From Carex sylvatica (lineage: Eukaryota > Streptophyta > Magnoliopsida > Poales > Cyperaceae), in the NCBI GenBank assembly GCA_964058845.1, contig CAXKVR010000096.1, positions 92,018-156,017 on the forward strand: a stretch of DNA of 64,000 nucleotides, read 5' to 3'. Position 1 is the stretch's first letter. Each line of letters opens with the position of its first letter. Positions 54,991 to 64,000 of the stretch are shown here, in pieces. The notes beneath the pieces are model-generated. The model ran no database searches. It was given only the letters and a program-made list of their open reading frames with translations, and was not told where the DNA came from. The position numbers and the translations under genes were made by a program.

Positions 54991-57900
54991 ATGGAGCCAC
55001 CGCAACTGACTGGACCCGGTGATGCGCCGCCGAAGCAGGTGGCTCAGGCGATGGATCGGCTCGGCCACGCCGCGCGGCTCATCGCCGAGATCCGTCTTGG
55101 TGCGGACCGTATTCTCGAAGCGCTCCTTGTCTCAAACGAGACGCCGCGTCTTTCCGAGAAGGCTGCTGACCTTACACTCGCCGAGGAAGCGGCCATGAGT
55201 CGCCACTTCGTTGATCTCCGTGCAGTTGGTATATTTCAAATATCTTTTAGGGGTTTTTTCTATTCCACATTTTTGCATTTTACACTGAAATTTATTATTT
55301 TTTGTAGTTATGCATTCCGCTTGATTTTCTAGTCAATTCAGATAAGAACTTTTAAATGCAGGCACGACAGATGAAATTTGTAACTGTGAACGCCTATTTA
55401 GGCAATTGCATATAGAAAGGTGGATAAGGATTTCATTATTTTCTGGAATTAGCTGCATTTGATGAATTTTATTTTAATTTGGATTCAAAGGGGTCATTGA
55501 TGTGCCAATTTGTTGTTGCTTCATCTGTGTATGGATATCTACCTGGGTTTTTGTCTGTTTACCATTAATTTACACCCCCATCTATCCCTCAGACAAAAGA
55601 AGAGTGATAATAGTATGAAATCTTCAACTAAAATCACCTCAAATATTTTCTCTTAGGAAGGCAGCTTGAAGAGTCGGGTGTGCTAACTGGCGCTCTAAGG
55701 TCAAAAGGAAACTCGTGGGGTCTTCACATGCCTCTTGTTTGTCCCGATGGTGCTGTTGTGGCATATGCCTGGAAGCGCCAGCTGGCTGGCCAGGCTGGTG
55801 CCTCTGCTGTTGATAGAGCCAGGTGCAACAGCAATTTTAGTTCTTACCGATTTTGTGTTATCAGATTGATCTTGTAATGAACTGTACCAGTACAGATATA
55901 TGTATTGTCATTAGCCTAATAGCCCTTTCTGTTTATCATTGATGTATTTGATGGTCGGCATCAGTACCGTGTCTGATGTTACACAAGTTAGAATTTGTGT
56001 AAAGTTTTTATCTGTGGAATTCGGTTGAGGGAAAACTCGATTTAGGTCAGAATCTTATGTGAATGCAATCCAATAAGAATCCACCTTCATACACACAAAC
56101 ACAGGAAAATAGAAAACTGATGAAGTTTAACCTATTTTATCTTCTGCACAACTATTAAATTGCTCTGATCTTGATGCCTATGTAAGAGAGCCAAATTGCA
56201 TAATCCTTTACATGCATATAGTGAAAATAATATATATTATACCTTGTACCTTTATTATTAAATCAAGGTTTTAAATTCTCAGAAGTTCAAAATTATAAAT
56301 TGGAGGGATATGAGGCACCAATGATGGGGCCTTTGAGTGCCCACTTGTTAATATGTTCACAAAGCCATAAACCTTTAATATTCATCTCAGTTCTTAAAGG
56401 ACATATATCTACACATTTTCAGATTAGCTCTTAAAGCATTCACTGATCAGAAGAGGCGCTTCTTCCCTCATTTAGAAGACAATCAGATCGACCTCTCCCA
56501 TAATGACACCATCAAAATTCCCCCAACAAAACAACCCCGTCTTTCACAGAGACCAACCCAAAATCCTAATATTGATTCCTCTGAACAGAAACCCACACTA
56601 GCTGACATACTAAAGAGCATAGAAACTGAGGCTCCAGGCGTCACCACCTCCACATATCAACGGCTCGAATGGTCAAAACGAGCTGAGTCCTTGTCTTCTG
56701 TTATGAATGATAACTCGCTGGATCAGCCTAAGGTGCAAAATTTGGCAAATTTGAGTAGCAATTTCAATAATGTGGTGGTAATTGAATTGGTGGCTTCTGG
56801 TGTATTTAGGGTTTTAGTGTCGCTTCATCCTGCTGGGTCAACAGATCCTGATGCTGTGGCTTTCTTCTCTCCTAATGAGGTGAGGAAACCAAACAGTACA
56901 GTAGCAAACAGATTTAATATATTAATAATAGGATTTCACTCTTATTTGTAACTTCTTATGTTGTAATGTTATGGTGGAACAGGAATTTAGGGTTCTCCTT
57001 CTTGTACCTCTTTCTTTCTTTTTCATTGACTTAGAGATAGATTATTTCTTTATTTCTTTTATTTCTTAGGGAGGAAGCTACTTGCATTCAAGAGGCTTGT
57101 CAGTTCATCATGTTTTCAAGCATGTCACGGTAAGTTGATTCTACAACTATATTTGTGTTTTGTTCATGTCTAATGTTACGTTAGATGCCGAACTGAGAGC
57201 AAACTTATGTCAGAACATAAAACATACTGTACCGGTTAGTACTTTAGTGATAAACTGTTGGGCGATTGGTCATTTCAGGTCCTTTGGATTGTGTAAGGTT
57301 TTGCTGTTGGTCATTGGTCATTTTTAGGTTTTGGTCATTTCCAATGTATTGGGCTGTATAGATTCAGGAGGTCAGCTTCTTGAGTCATGTTCAAGTCCTA
57401 GCAGGTTTTGTTGTGCTTTTATCTAACAAAAGTTATTAGGGAGTCATGGTATCATGTAATTCAGGATTGGTTCAAGTCAACTATCAGATCAAATGGGTTG
57501 AGATTTTGGGTCAGATCAGGCTCCGGTTTTTGGGTTGCTCGCATTTGGTTTGGGTTCGGTGCATGTAATTCATAACTCATAACTGATAGGTCATTTAGGT
57601 TGGTTTTAGGTTTGGGCTACTTATTTTTATTAGTGCCTTGGTTTGTGGTGGTTAATTGTGCCCTTGTTTATGCATTTCACCAATTTGTTGAGGAAACTTC
57701 ATGTTAAATAAGAGCAATATCACAAAACCAATAAAATCAATTAACACAAATCATCTCATGCATATTATATTTCTTCGTGTGAAAAGAAAGTAACAAGGAC
57801 ACATGATGTTTAATTATCTCTGGTATGTCTCCACCGTTAAGTCTTGTAGGTAGCTTATTTATTGCACCTGTTGTTTTGTTTTGTTTTATTTGTAGGAATA

Positions 57901-58807
57901 TGCTGACAAGGCCTTGCAATATTTCCTCAGTGTAGACCCAAACCAGGCTCTTTCTCATCTTTTGGTATTGTACTGCAACTAATATTCTATCGTCATAGTC
58001 CTATAGTTTATTATTTGCTACATTTTCAGTTAGTTAATCAGATTAAAATATCATGTCACCTGAGAAAGAAGAAATTTTCATCTGCTACCTCAGAAACTGC
58101 CCTTCCTAATTTAATAAAAATACAAATGCTCCTTTTTTGTTATCCTCATGCGTAATAAACACTTGATAAAAAAAATCATAGTTTCAATATTCTCAAGTAA
58201 TTGAGGAAGGGTATGCATGCGGACATGATGTTTTGTCAATGTTTGCATGAGCACTTGTGAGATTGCTTGTAGTTTGTCTTAACTAATAGTACCAATTTTA
58301 TATTTTGTTTGCAGAGTTGGATCTGTAGCCACCAAACCTTATTTACAAAAGCTTGCAGGTGAGACTGCTCTCTTTTGTAGAGTACCTAAATGCCATTGTT
58401 TGTGAATACTGGTGGTTAGCAAGATGTGTATGTCTTTCTGCTAACTATATTACCAGGAGATCCCTGTAATTAGATACTATGCTTATCTTTGCTATATGTT
58501 CAGTAAAGATTTAACCCATTAACTGATATTGCTTAAACAATTGTTATGATCCATTAAAAAACCTAAAATTGGAATAAAGAACACAATAAACCATTTATCA
58601 AATACCTCTGCACGTGCCTTATTGTGCTGTTATGTAATTATATATTTTTGGAACAAGTGCAGTAAATGCAATAAGCTGTTAATGATGGATAAATCTCTAG
58701 CTATACTATTGCCACCAGTTCACCGCTCTTATGTGCTGACTTCTAAGGGACATGATCAAGATTTTGCACCTTCTTACCACATCGGATGCTCCTCTTATGA
58801 TGTCTAA
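54991..58807 (+). CDS. MED27: Mediator complex subunit 27
   Basis: Seven exons (54991-55228, 55657-55822, 56423-56879, 57070-57129, 57896-57964, 58315-58358, 58663-58807) join in frame to 392 residues, near the about 400 of Arabidopsis MED27. The start ATGGAGCCACCGCAACTG is followed by PPKQVAQAMDRLGHAARLIAEIRLGADRILEAL. Conserved blocks: LRSKGNSWGLHMPLVCPDGAVVAYAWKRQLAGQAGASAVDR, TDQKRRFFPHLEDN, TSTYQRLEWSKRAESL, YADKALQYFL. The C-terminal zinc-type region has C334, C344, C347 and C387 in WICSHQTLF, ACSKCNKLL and YHIGC. MED27 belongs to the tail/head-connecting part of Mediator that links activators to RNA polymerase II. No defects seen. Exon 5 and 6 borders rest on frame and conservation only. 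Confidence 0.93.
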
Positions 58808-59155
58808 TGTTTGTCATTGCTGGGATTTTGTTTGTTTTTGGTTTATTGCTATTAGCAGATACATGACTTTTGGTCATAGGAGTAGCAGCTTCAGGTTTAG
58901 AAATTAACAAATTGTTAGTCTTTGCTTGTGTGCTGAAATTTACAATGGTTTTTATGTACATTAGTGATCTATGGTGTAAGATGTCATACAACCTGCTGCT
59001 TTAGGTCTCATTCAATTTTCCCATGTATATGAAAACTCCTCTAAGCTCCATAATTAATTTTGGTTACTTAAGAGTTTGTGGTGTTTTTACTTTTTAATTA
59101 TTCTTCTGTTAGGCTTTTAGCTATTTGCTGGCAGCTGCAATATAATTTATTCAAA
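58808..59155. other. 3' flank of MED27
   Basis: Expected to hold the 3' UTR. No polyadenylation signal chosen and nothing else recognised. Confidence 0.4.
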
Positions 59156-59182
59156 CCCCCCCCCCCACCCCCCCCACCCCCC
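59156..59182. repeat. C-rich run
   Basis: C11, A, C8, A, C6: an i-motif or G-quadruplex (minus strand) candidate. Confidence 0.9.
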
Positions 59183-59224
59183 GGCTTCTTGTCTGAAAAA
59201 ATTGAAATATCTTTGTTACAAGCG

Positions 59225-59525
59225 CAAATTGACAAGATTAACTACAAAATTATCAAATTGATTTTAAAAGATAAATTCAAATCGTTGAAACTAATCTACA
59301 TGTCAAACTTATAAATTTTCAAATTAATATATTATGAAGTCAAACAGTCATAATATAATAAAAAATGAATGCATTAAAATTAACTCATAATCCTTACTGT
59401 CTTTTACCTTTTGATTTATACTAAATTAAGTTGAACTTTATAAATTTAATATGTATCACAGAAAGTAGATCAGTTTTAACAGTTTGAATTTATTGTTTGT
59501 AGCTGAGTTTCCAATCACTATTTCA
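59225..59525. mobile_element. Foldback MITE, copy 1 of the GTGTCA family
   Basis: The left arm AACTACAAAATTATCAAATTG..AAATTCAAATCGTTGAAACTAATCTAC pairs with the right arm GTAGATCAGTTTTAACAGTTTGAATTTATTG..TAGCTGAG. The same words occur in the copy at 60515-60880. Outer ends uncertain. Confidence 0.65.
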
Positions 59526-59914
59526 GAAAAAAGAAATTACATAAACAATTACGACTTGAACATATTTGACAGAATGAATGATTGTCCCTGTAGAAATTAT
59601 TGATCTTTTGAGTCGCTATTAGGATATATTACAAATACGACATTAAAAAAAATGATATATACAAATAATGACGCCTACAATAAGACATGTATATCAACCA
59701 CCCTTTATATATAACTATGCATGTGAAGTCACGGGGTTTCTGTTGAGAACTGTGTTTGTTCCCATTTTAAAAAAACATCCAACTCCATCTCCAACCACTG
59801 TTTGTTTATTACTTAATCATCTTTGGTAGATCTTAATCAATTTAATTTAAATTCGGTCAAAGAGTTTGCTGCCTCCAACTGTGAATTTTCCCAACCGTTG
59901 CCTACCACACATGG

Positions 59915-60131
59915 CATTCGTATCCTCTGCATTAACTCAAAAAGGAATCTTTTGAGTTAATTCATCATAACTGTCCGATAAGCTTTAAGATTCGTGTGAA
60001 TTAAATTCGCACTAATATTAAAAATACCCTATGTTTTAAGTCATGACCGAATGAACTCTATTTATAATCGGACGGTCGATATATATTAACTCAAAATATT
60101 TCTTTTGAGTTAATGCAGACGATGCCGACTC
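59915..60131. mobile_element. MITE with TTAACTCAAAA inverted repeats
   Basis: The left GGCATTCGTATCCTCTGCATTAACTCAAAA and the right TTTTGAGTTAATGCAGACGATGCC are inverted. Within each end, TTAACTCAAAA..TTTTGAGTTAA forms a further small hairpin. A CACATG flank lies near both sides but the duplication is not firm. Confidence 0.7.
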
Positions 60132-60514
60132 CCACATGATACATGTACAATTTCTATTGATATGGTGCTTCCGATATAGAAGTAAAATTAATCACGGCTT
60201 TATTAGTTCCGTCACGAAATGTTACGCATAATACGACTGATGTGACTCGTATGTTGTCTGATGCATTTATTTACGGCGTAATTTATTTTGATCTAAAATG
60301 ATAAATCACAATACAAACTGATATGTGGCGTGGTTATGTCACGAGATCAATTTTTTCAACATTATTTTTTTATTTTAATTCATTTCACAATATATTCTTA
60401 TTTTATAACATTTTTTTCTATGAATTTAAAAATTTAAAATACATTAATTTCTTGTGACTAACATGTAACTGTTTTCTATTATTTTAATCACATAAAGTGA
60501 AGTATGGCTAGTAT
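60132..60514. other. AT-rich intergenic DNA
   Basis: Nothing recognised. Confidence 0.4.
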
Positions 60515-60880
60515 AACATCAGTGTCATTTCAGTTTATATAACATCAACTCTAAAACCTATCAAATCGACTTCAAACGGTAAATTCAAACCGTTCAAACC
60601 AATCTACTTCATTAGTTGTGCATTTACATCAAAATTTATAATTTTTCGAATTTATTTAGTATCAAGTCAAGCGGTTAAATGTGTGGATTTTTAAGTTAAT
60701 TTTAATACATTCATTTTCTAACATTTCTACCACTTGATTTGATACTAAAATAACTCAAAAATATAAAAAAAAAATGTATGTAAACTTATTACTCATAAAA
60801 TAAATCGATTTGAATAGTTTGAATTAATTGTTTAAAATTAGTATTATTTGACACCAATATTATACTAGTCGGACTCATAA
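60515..60880. mobile_element. Foldback MITE, copy 2 of the GTGTCA family
   Basis: The ends GGCTAGTATAACATCAGTGT and GACACCAATATTATACTAGTC (reversed) are inverted. The arms share AAATTCAAACCGTTCAAACC / GAATAGTTTGAATTAATTG and GATTTGATACT, meeting near 60690. Diverged, no ORF. Confidence 0.75.
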
Positions 60881-60952
60881 TGTGACATAAAAAAACCTTT
60901 TCATCATGTCACATTTTTTTTTTTCACTACTCACGGCACAATCCTTGAGCAA

Positions 60953-61145
60953 AACGAATCCGTATCACCCCATGTACCTGAGGTGCAAGCTATAAATTTG
61001 GACCGTTCTTTTCGTGTGGCACGAATCTCAAAGCAGACCCTCTACAGTCACCACTTGCTCCGGATTGAGTTTGGCCCAGCTGGGATTAATCTGGACCGTC
61101 CATTTTTTTAAAATTGTACCTCAGGTACATGGGGGGATACGGACA
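60953..61145. mobile_element. MITE, 193 bp, with TGAGCAA flanks
   Basis: The ends contain CCGTATCACCCCATGTACCT and, reversed, CCGTATCCCCCCATGTACCT, both continuing GAGGT, one mismatch. TGAGCAA lies outside both (60946-60952, 61146-61152; an eighth base differs). A 7- to 8-bp duplication suggests hAT-type mobilisation. Confidence 0.8.
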
Positions 61146-61152
61146 TGAGCAA

Positions 61153-61898
61153 GACTAGAGTTGATCAAGTTAGGAATAAGACAATAGACACTAGGAGGGA
61201 GAAAGAACACCAAATTCAAGCGAATATTTTTTTTCTCAAAAATAATTTGCCTTAAGGCGTGTTTTCGAGTTAATTTTTACTTTAGCAAATATTTTAAATT
61301 AAAGCTATCCTAATTATGACGTAACTTGTCATTATTTATTTTTCTTTTATGGTGTGTTTCCGAGTTTGGTTAACAGAGGTGAATAAAGAGGAGAGAGGAT
61401 AATTCTAAGTTATTTTTTTTTTTTAATTCCGAGTTTAAATTATAGAAAGTGAAAAGCGGTGGCCGGAGAAAAATAAAATTTAGGAAATATTTCTCCCTAT
61501 TTTGTTCATTTTTTTTTCTTCTCATCTCGAAAGCAGATCTTAATATTTGTAATGAATTACTAAGAAAGAGAGCATGTTATAATAGAGAAAAAAATTGGAC
61601 TTCGGTTTCAATATATTTACCCAGCGTACCTACTAACATTACCGGAGACACAAAAAGACTGACAGAGAGACAAAGAGCCTGTTTTTAATAGATACTGAAG
61701 TTGACTAATAGGCGTGACATTTTGTCTCCTGGCATATAGTATCAAACTTAACCTACTTTCCACTTGATCACATATTAAAAGTTTATGTGCTTTTGGAGAT
61801 TGGATCCAAAGGATCTATAATACAGTTGCCAACCGAAGCTTCTCTTAGTTCGTGATTCATTGATTCTTACTTTCGTAGTGTGTACTGAGGAAAGAGAT
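61153..61898. other. Upstream region of the PSY-like gene
   Basis: No other gene supported; a 79-codon open frame at 61449-61688 lacks recognisable features. Should contain the promoter of the peptide gene. Confidence 0.4.
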
Positions 61899-62515
61899 AT
61901 GGTGTCAAACAAAATTTTGACTCGTCTCTTTGTGCTGCTCCTCCTCTTCTCTTGCCTCCTATCTCTTCATGCTGATGTGGCACTCTCCAGTAAATTTTTT
62001 CCCTTTGTTAGTCTCACTTTCACAGTTCTTGTTTTACTTGCTTATTCGTCTTTGCTGTTTTTGTTTCAGGGGAAATAAAATCCAACAATGAAAAATTGGA
62101 AATGGAGCTACACGAGATAAATCAGGTCCCCTCTCTCTCTCTCTCTCTCCCCACTTGGATTGATAAAGATTTAAGGAAATGTCCCAAATTGTTTCGGTAA
62201 ATAAGTATGATAGCATGACTTGTTCACTAAAATTCACTCGAATTTTAGATAGGAGTAGAAGTGACTGTTTCAGAGAAATTGATAAGTTCAAATAGATTAA
62301 AAAAGTAAATTCAGAAGAGAACATTGCTAGACTTGAGTCTTAATTGGTATTGCTTATTCACAATCTTGAATAAATTACTTGATATTCAGATATCTACTGG
62401 CGACCAAATGGACATGGAAGAGGTGAACTTAAATGGAAGAATGGACCTCGAAAGGGACTACCCACCCTGGGGAGCCAACAGTCGGCATAACCCGAGGAAC
62501 CCCGGCAGATCCTGA
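61899..62515 (+). CDS. Putative PSY-family sulfated peptide precursor
   Basis: Three short exons, 61899-61989, 62070-62125 and 62390-62515, join in frame to 90 residues. Residues 1-25 (MVSNKILTRLFVLLLLFSCL...) form a strong secretion signal with likely cleavage after HA or DVA. A charged, acidic propeptide follows. The C-terminal region reads DYPPWGANSRHNP (72-84) then RNPGRS-stop. This matches the PSY pattern DY-x5-AN-x2-H-x-P (PSY1: tyrosine-sulfated growth peptide, perceived by LRR receptor kinases). The Asp before Tyr is the TPST sulfation signal. PSY peptides act outside the cell in growth and stress trade-offs. Each splice site has GT/AG and consistent phase. RGF/CLEL peptides also start with DY but lack the AN..H pattern. 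The family assignment is from motif memory, not a search. Confidence 0.78.
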
Positions 62516-64000
62516 TTTTACTTGTGTAATTTGAAAATTTCAACGATGAGGTACCGTGCTTGATCTAGTGATTAAGAAAACATTATCTTTGAGATTGTAT
62601 GTTCAAAATCTGATTGGAATATCTTTTGTGGATATTTAAAGTTAATAGGTGTGATCTTATTTTTATATCAGAAATAAACGATAGAAGACGACTGTTCTAT
62701 CGCCAAATTATGCATGATGTTTTGCTTTAACTGCATTGCTACATTATAAATAATGCATAATTAATTTGTTTGCTGAATATTGATTAATGCATAATTTATA
62801 TAGAAATTTGCGAACTTTATATATCTATAAAATGCAAATTTTGACGAATGCCTTGGACGTTATCTCCATTCTTATATTATGCACGTAGTTGTCTTGATCC
62901 GTCAACGGTTAAGATTGAAAGATGAACTTTCAAATTGAATATCAACCCTTCAATCACATAATCTATCTTCTTTTGATTAAATACATCTATTTTATGTGTA
63001 AAAGTCTAAATTTAGTTAAAAACAAACTCTACACAAGAACTGCTACATAGTTTGTCATAATTAAAATTGAATGAATTCATAGCGATCTGTTTCCTTATTT
63101 CTCTTTACAACTATCTCCAATTCCTGCAATTAAATTATTTCCTTATTTTTCTATTTTCTCCATTTCATTTCTCATTTTTCTCCATAGATTCGACAATGAA
63201 AATGGAAAGCATCATATATTTCTGAATTTTATTTATGACTACTATATCTTTGTGAATAGACGAATATCATATATTGTACTGACTTTCCGATCTGAATATA
63301 TATGTAGAGAAAATCTTTATTTGAATCATTTAATCATATCTTCACCAATTTTGTTTATTTACAGATTATTTTTCATATAAATCGTTTAACAACTTGTCTT
63401 GCTTGTGGAGAAAATTAGATCATAAATCGCACTGACACTTCCAAATTTTTTTTATATTATATTTAATTTTTTTTTCATTTGTTATTATTTTTTTATTGTT
63501 ATTTATTATTTGGATATCTATTTTTTTTCATTTGTGTCTTTTATCTTTATTTAAATATATTTTTTCTTAATTTTGTGTGAATGTCAAACAAAAAAGTCTC
63601 TTTATATTCTATTCAATCTTATAATATATTTCCGTTGCAACGCAGAGGCACGATACTAGTAATTTATAACATAGGTAAACTTTTTATAAACAATACTGGC
63701 AGCATCTGCCAAGAGATTCATAAAAAAAAAAAATTAAAAAAAAAGACAGGTAAACTTTTTTTGGATTACTATGTAGTATGTATACTGTTTAGTGAATTTC
63801 CATGTAATCATCTAATCCTATATACTGTTTTTGTGACATAGAATTAAAGTAGAATTAGTTCAATAACATAATGCATATGGATATTAGTTCCTGATAGAAG
63901 GTTCTGTGACATAACGATGCATGGAGAACGCCGAGTTGGCATTGTTGGGTACATGACTTCATCAAGTAGTGGCCTCTGTGTCCGTGCACTATGCGTGTGC
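62516..64000. other. AT-rich intergenic DNA to the window edge
   Basis: No gene or complete repeat recognised. T-rich low-complexity runs lie at 63430-63570. Confidence 0.45.

Noticed and set aside
59156..59182. Assembly error at the C-run
   Set aside because: Cannot be judged from sequence; interrupted by A at two points, so recorded as a repeat.
61449..61688. 79-codon ORF before the PSY-like gene
   Set aside because: No recognised features and no splice partner; probably chance.

Overview
The window is nuclear DNA from a flowering plant. The evidence is spliceosomal introns with GT..AG borders, plant protein families (UBA2, a chloroplast geranylgeranyl reductase, MOS4/SPF27, MED27, a PSY-type sulfated peptide) and the plant Copia lineages Angela/Tork, SIRE/Maximus and Ale/Retrofit. 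The DNA is AT-rich and dense in transposons. I cannot name the species from sequence alone.

Layout. 1-13806 is a nest of two Copia elements: an Angela-like element on the minus strand, which appears to sit inside the 5' LTR of a decayed SIRE-like element on the plus strand. The SIRE-like element has lost its integrase core and carries an env-like reading frame after pol. 14758-16413 is an intact UBA2-type RNA-binding protein gene. 18.6-28 kb has no gene I can support, but holds a hAT MITE with an 8-bp target duplication in an AT-rich satellite and a 1.65-kb Mutator-like element with a 9-bp duplication. 28.0-32.7 kb is a broken L1-type LINE. 32.8-36.0 kb holds exons of an ADP-ribosylation factor pseudogene, split by a degraded hAT transposon that contains a 105-bp minisatellite. 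36720-38800 (minus) encodes a geranylgeranyl reductase-like protein. 42120-44149 (minus) encodes SPF27/MOS4; its reading frame ends in a microsatellite and a SINE-like insert that contains a 5S rRNA-like segment. 44650-45784 is a near-perfect Mutator-like foldback. 46735-51586 is a complete Ale-type Copia with 189-bp LTRs and a CTATG target duplication. 54991-58807 is MED27. 58.8-61.2 kb is packed with MITEs. 61899-62515 is a 90-residue secreted-peptide gene of the PSY type.

The five intact-looking host genes do unrelated housekeeping or signalling jobs: RNA binding, prenyl reduction, splicing, Mediator, and peptide signalling. There is no operon-like logic. The most interesting structure is in the repeats: three Mutator-like elements of different size that share the terminus CCGANATTTTTATT or a close variant and each have exact 9-bp duplications; the 5S-containing SINE that rewrites the SPF27 C-terminus; palindromic AACGTT arrays both in the LTR and in front of the env-like frame; and the small PSY gene. 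Exon borders were placed by eye from frame continuity, splice dinucleotides and family similarity. No alignment or database search was run.
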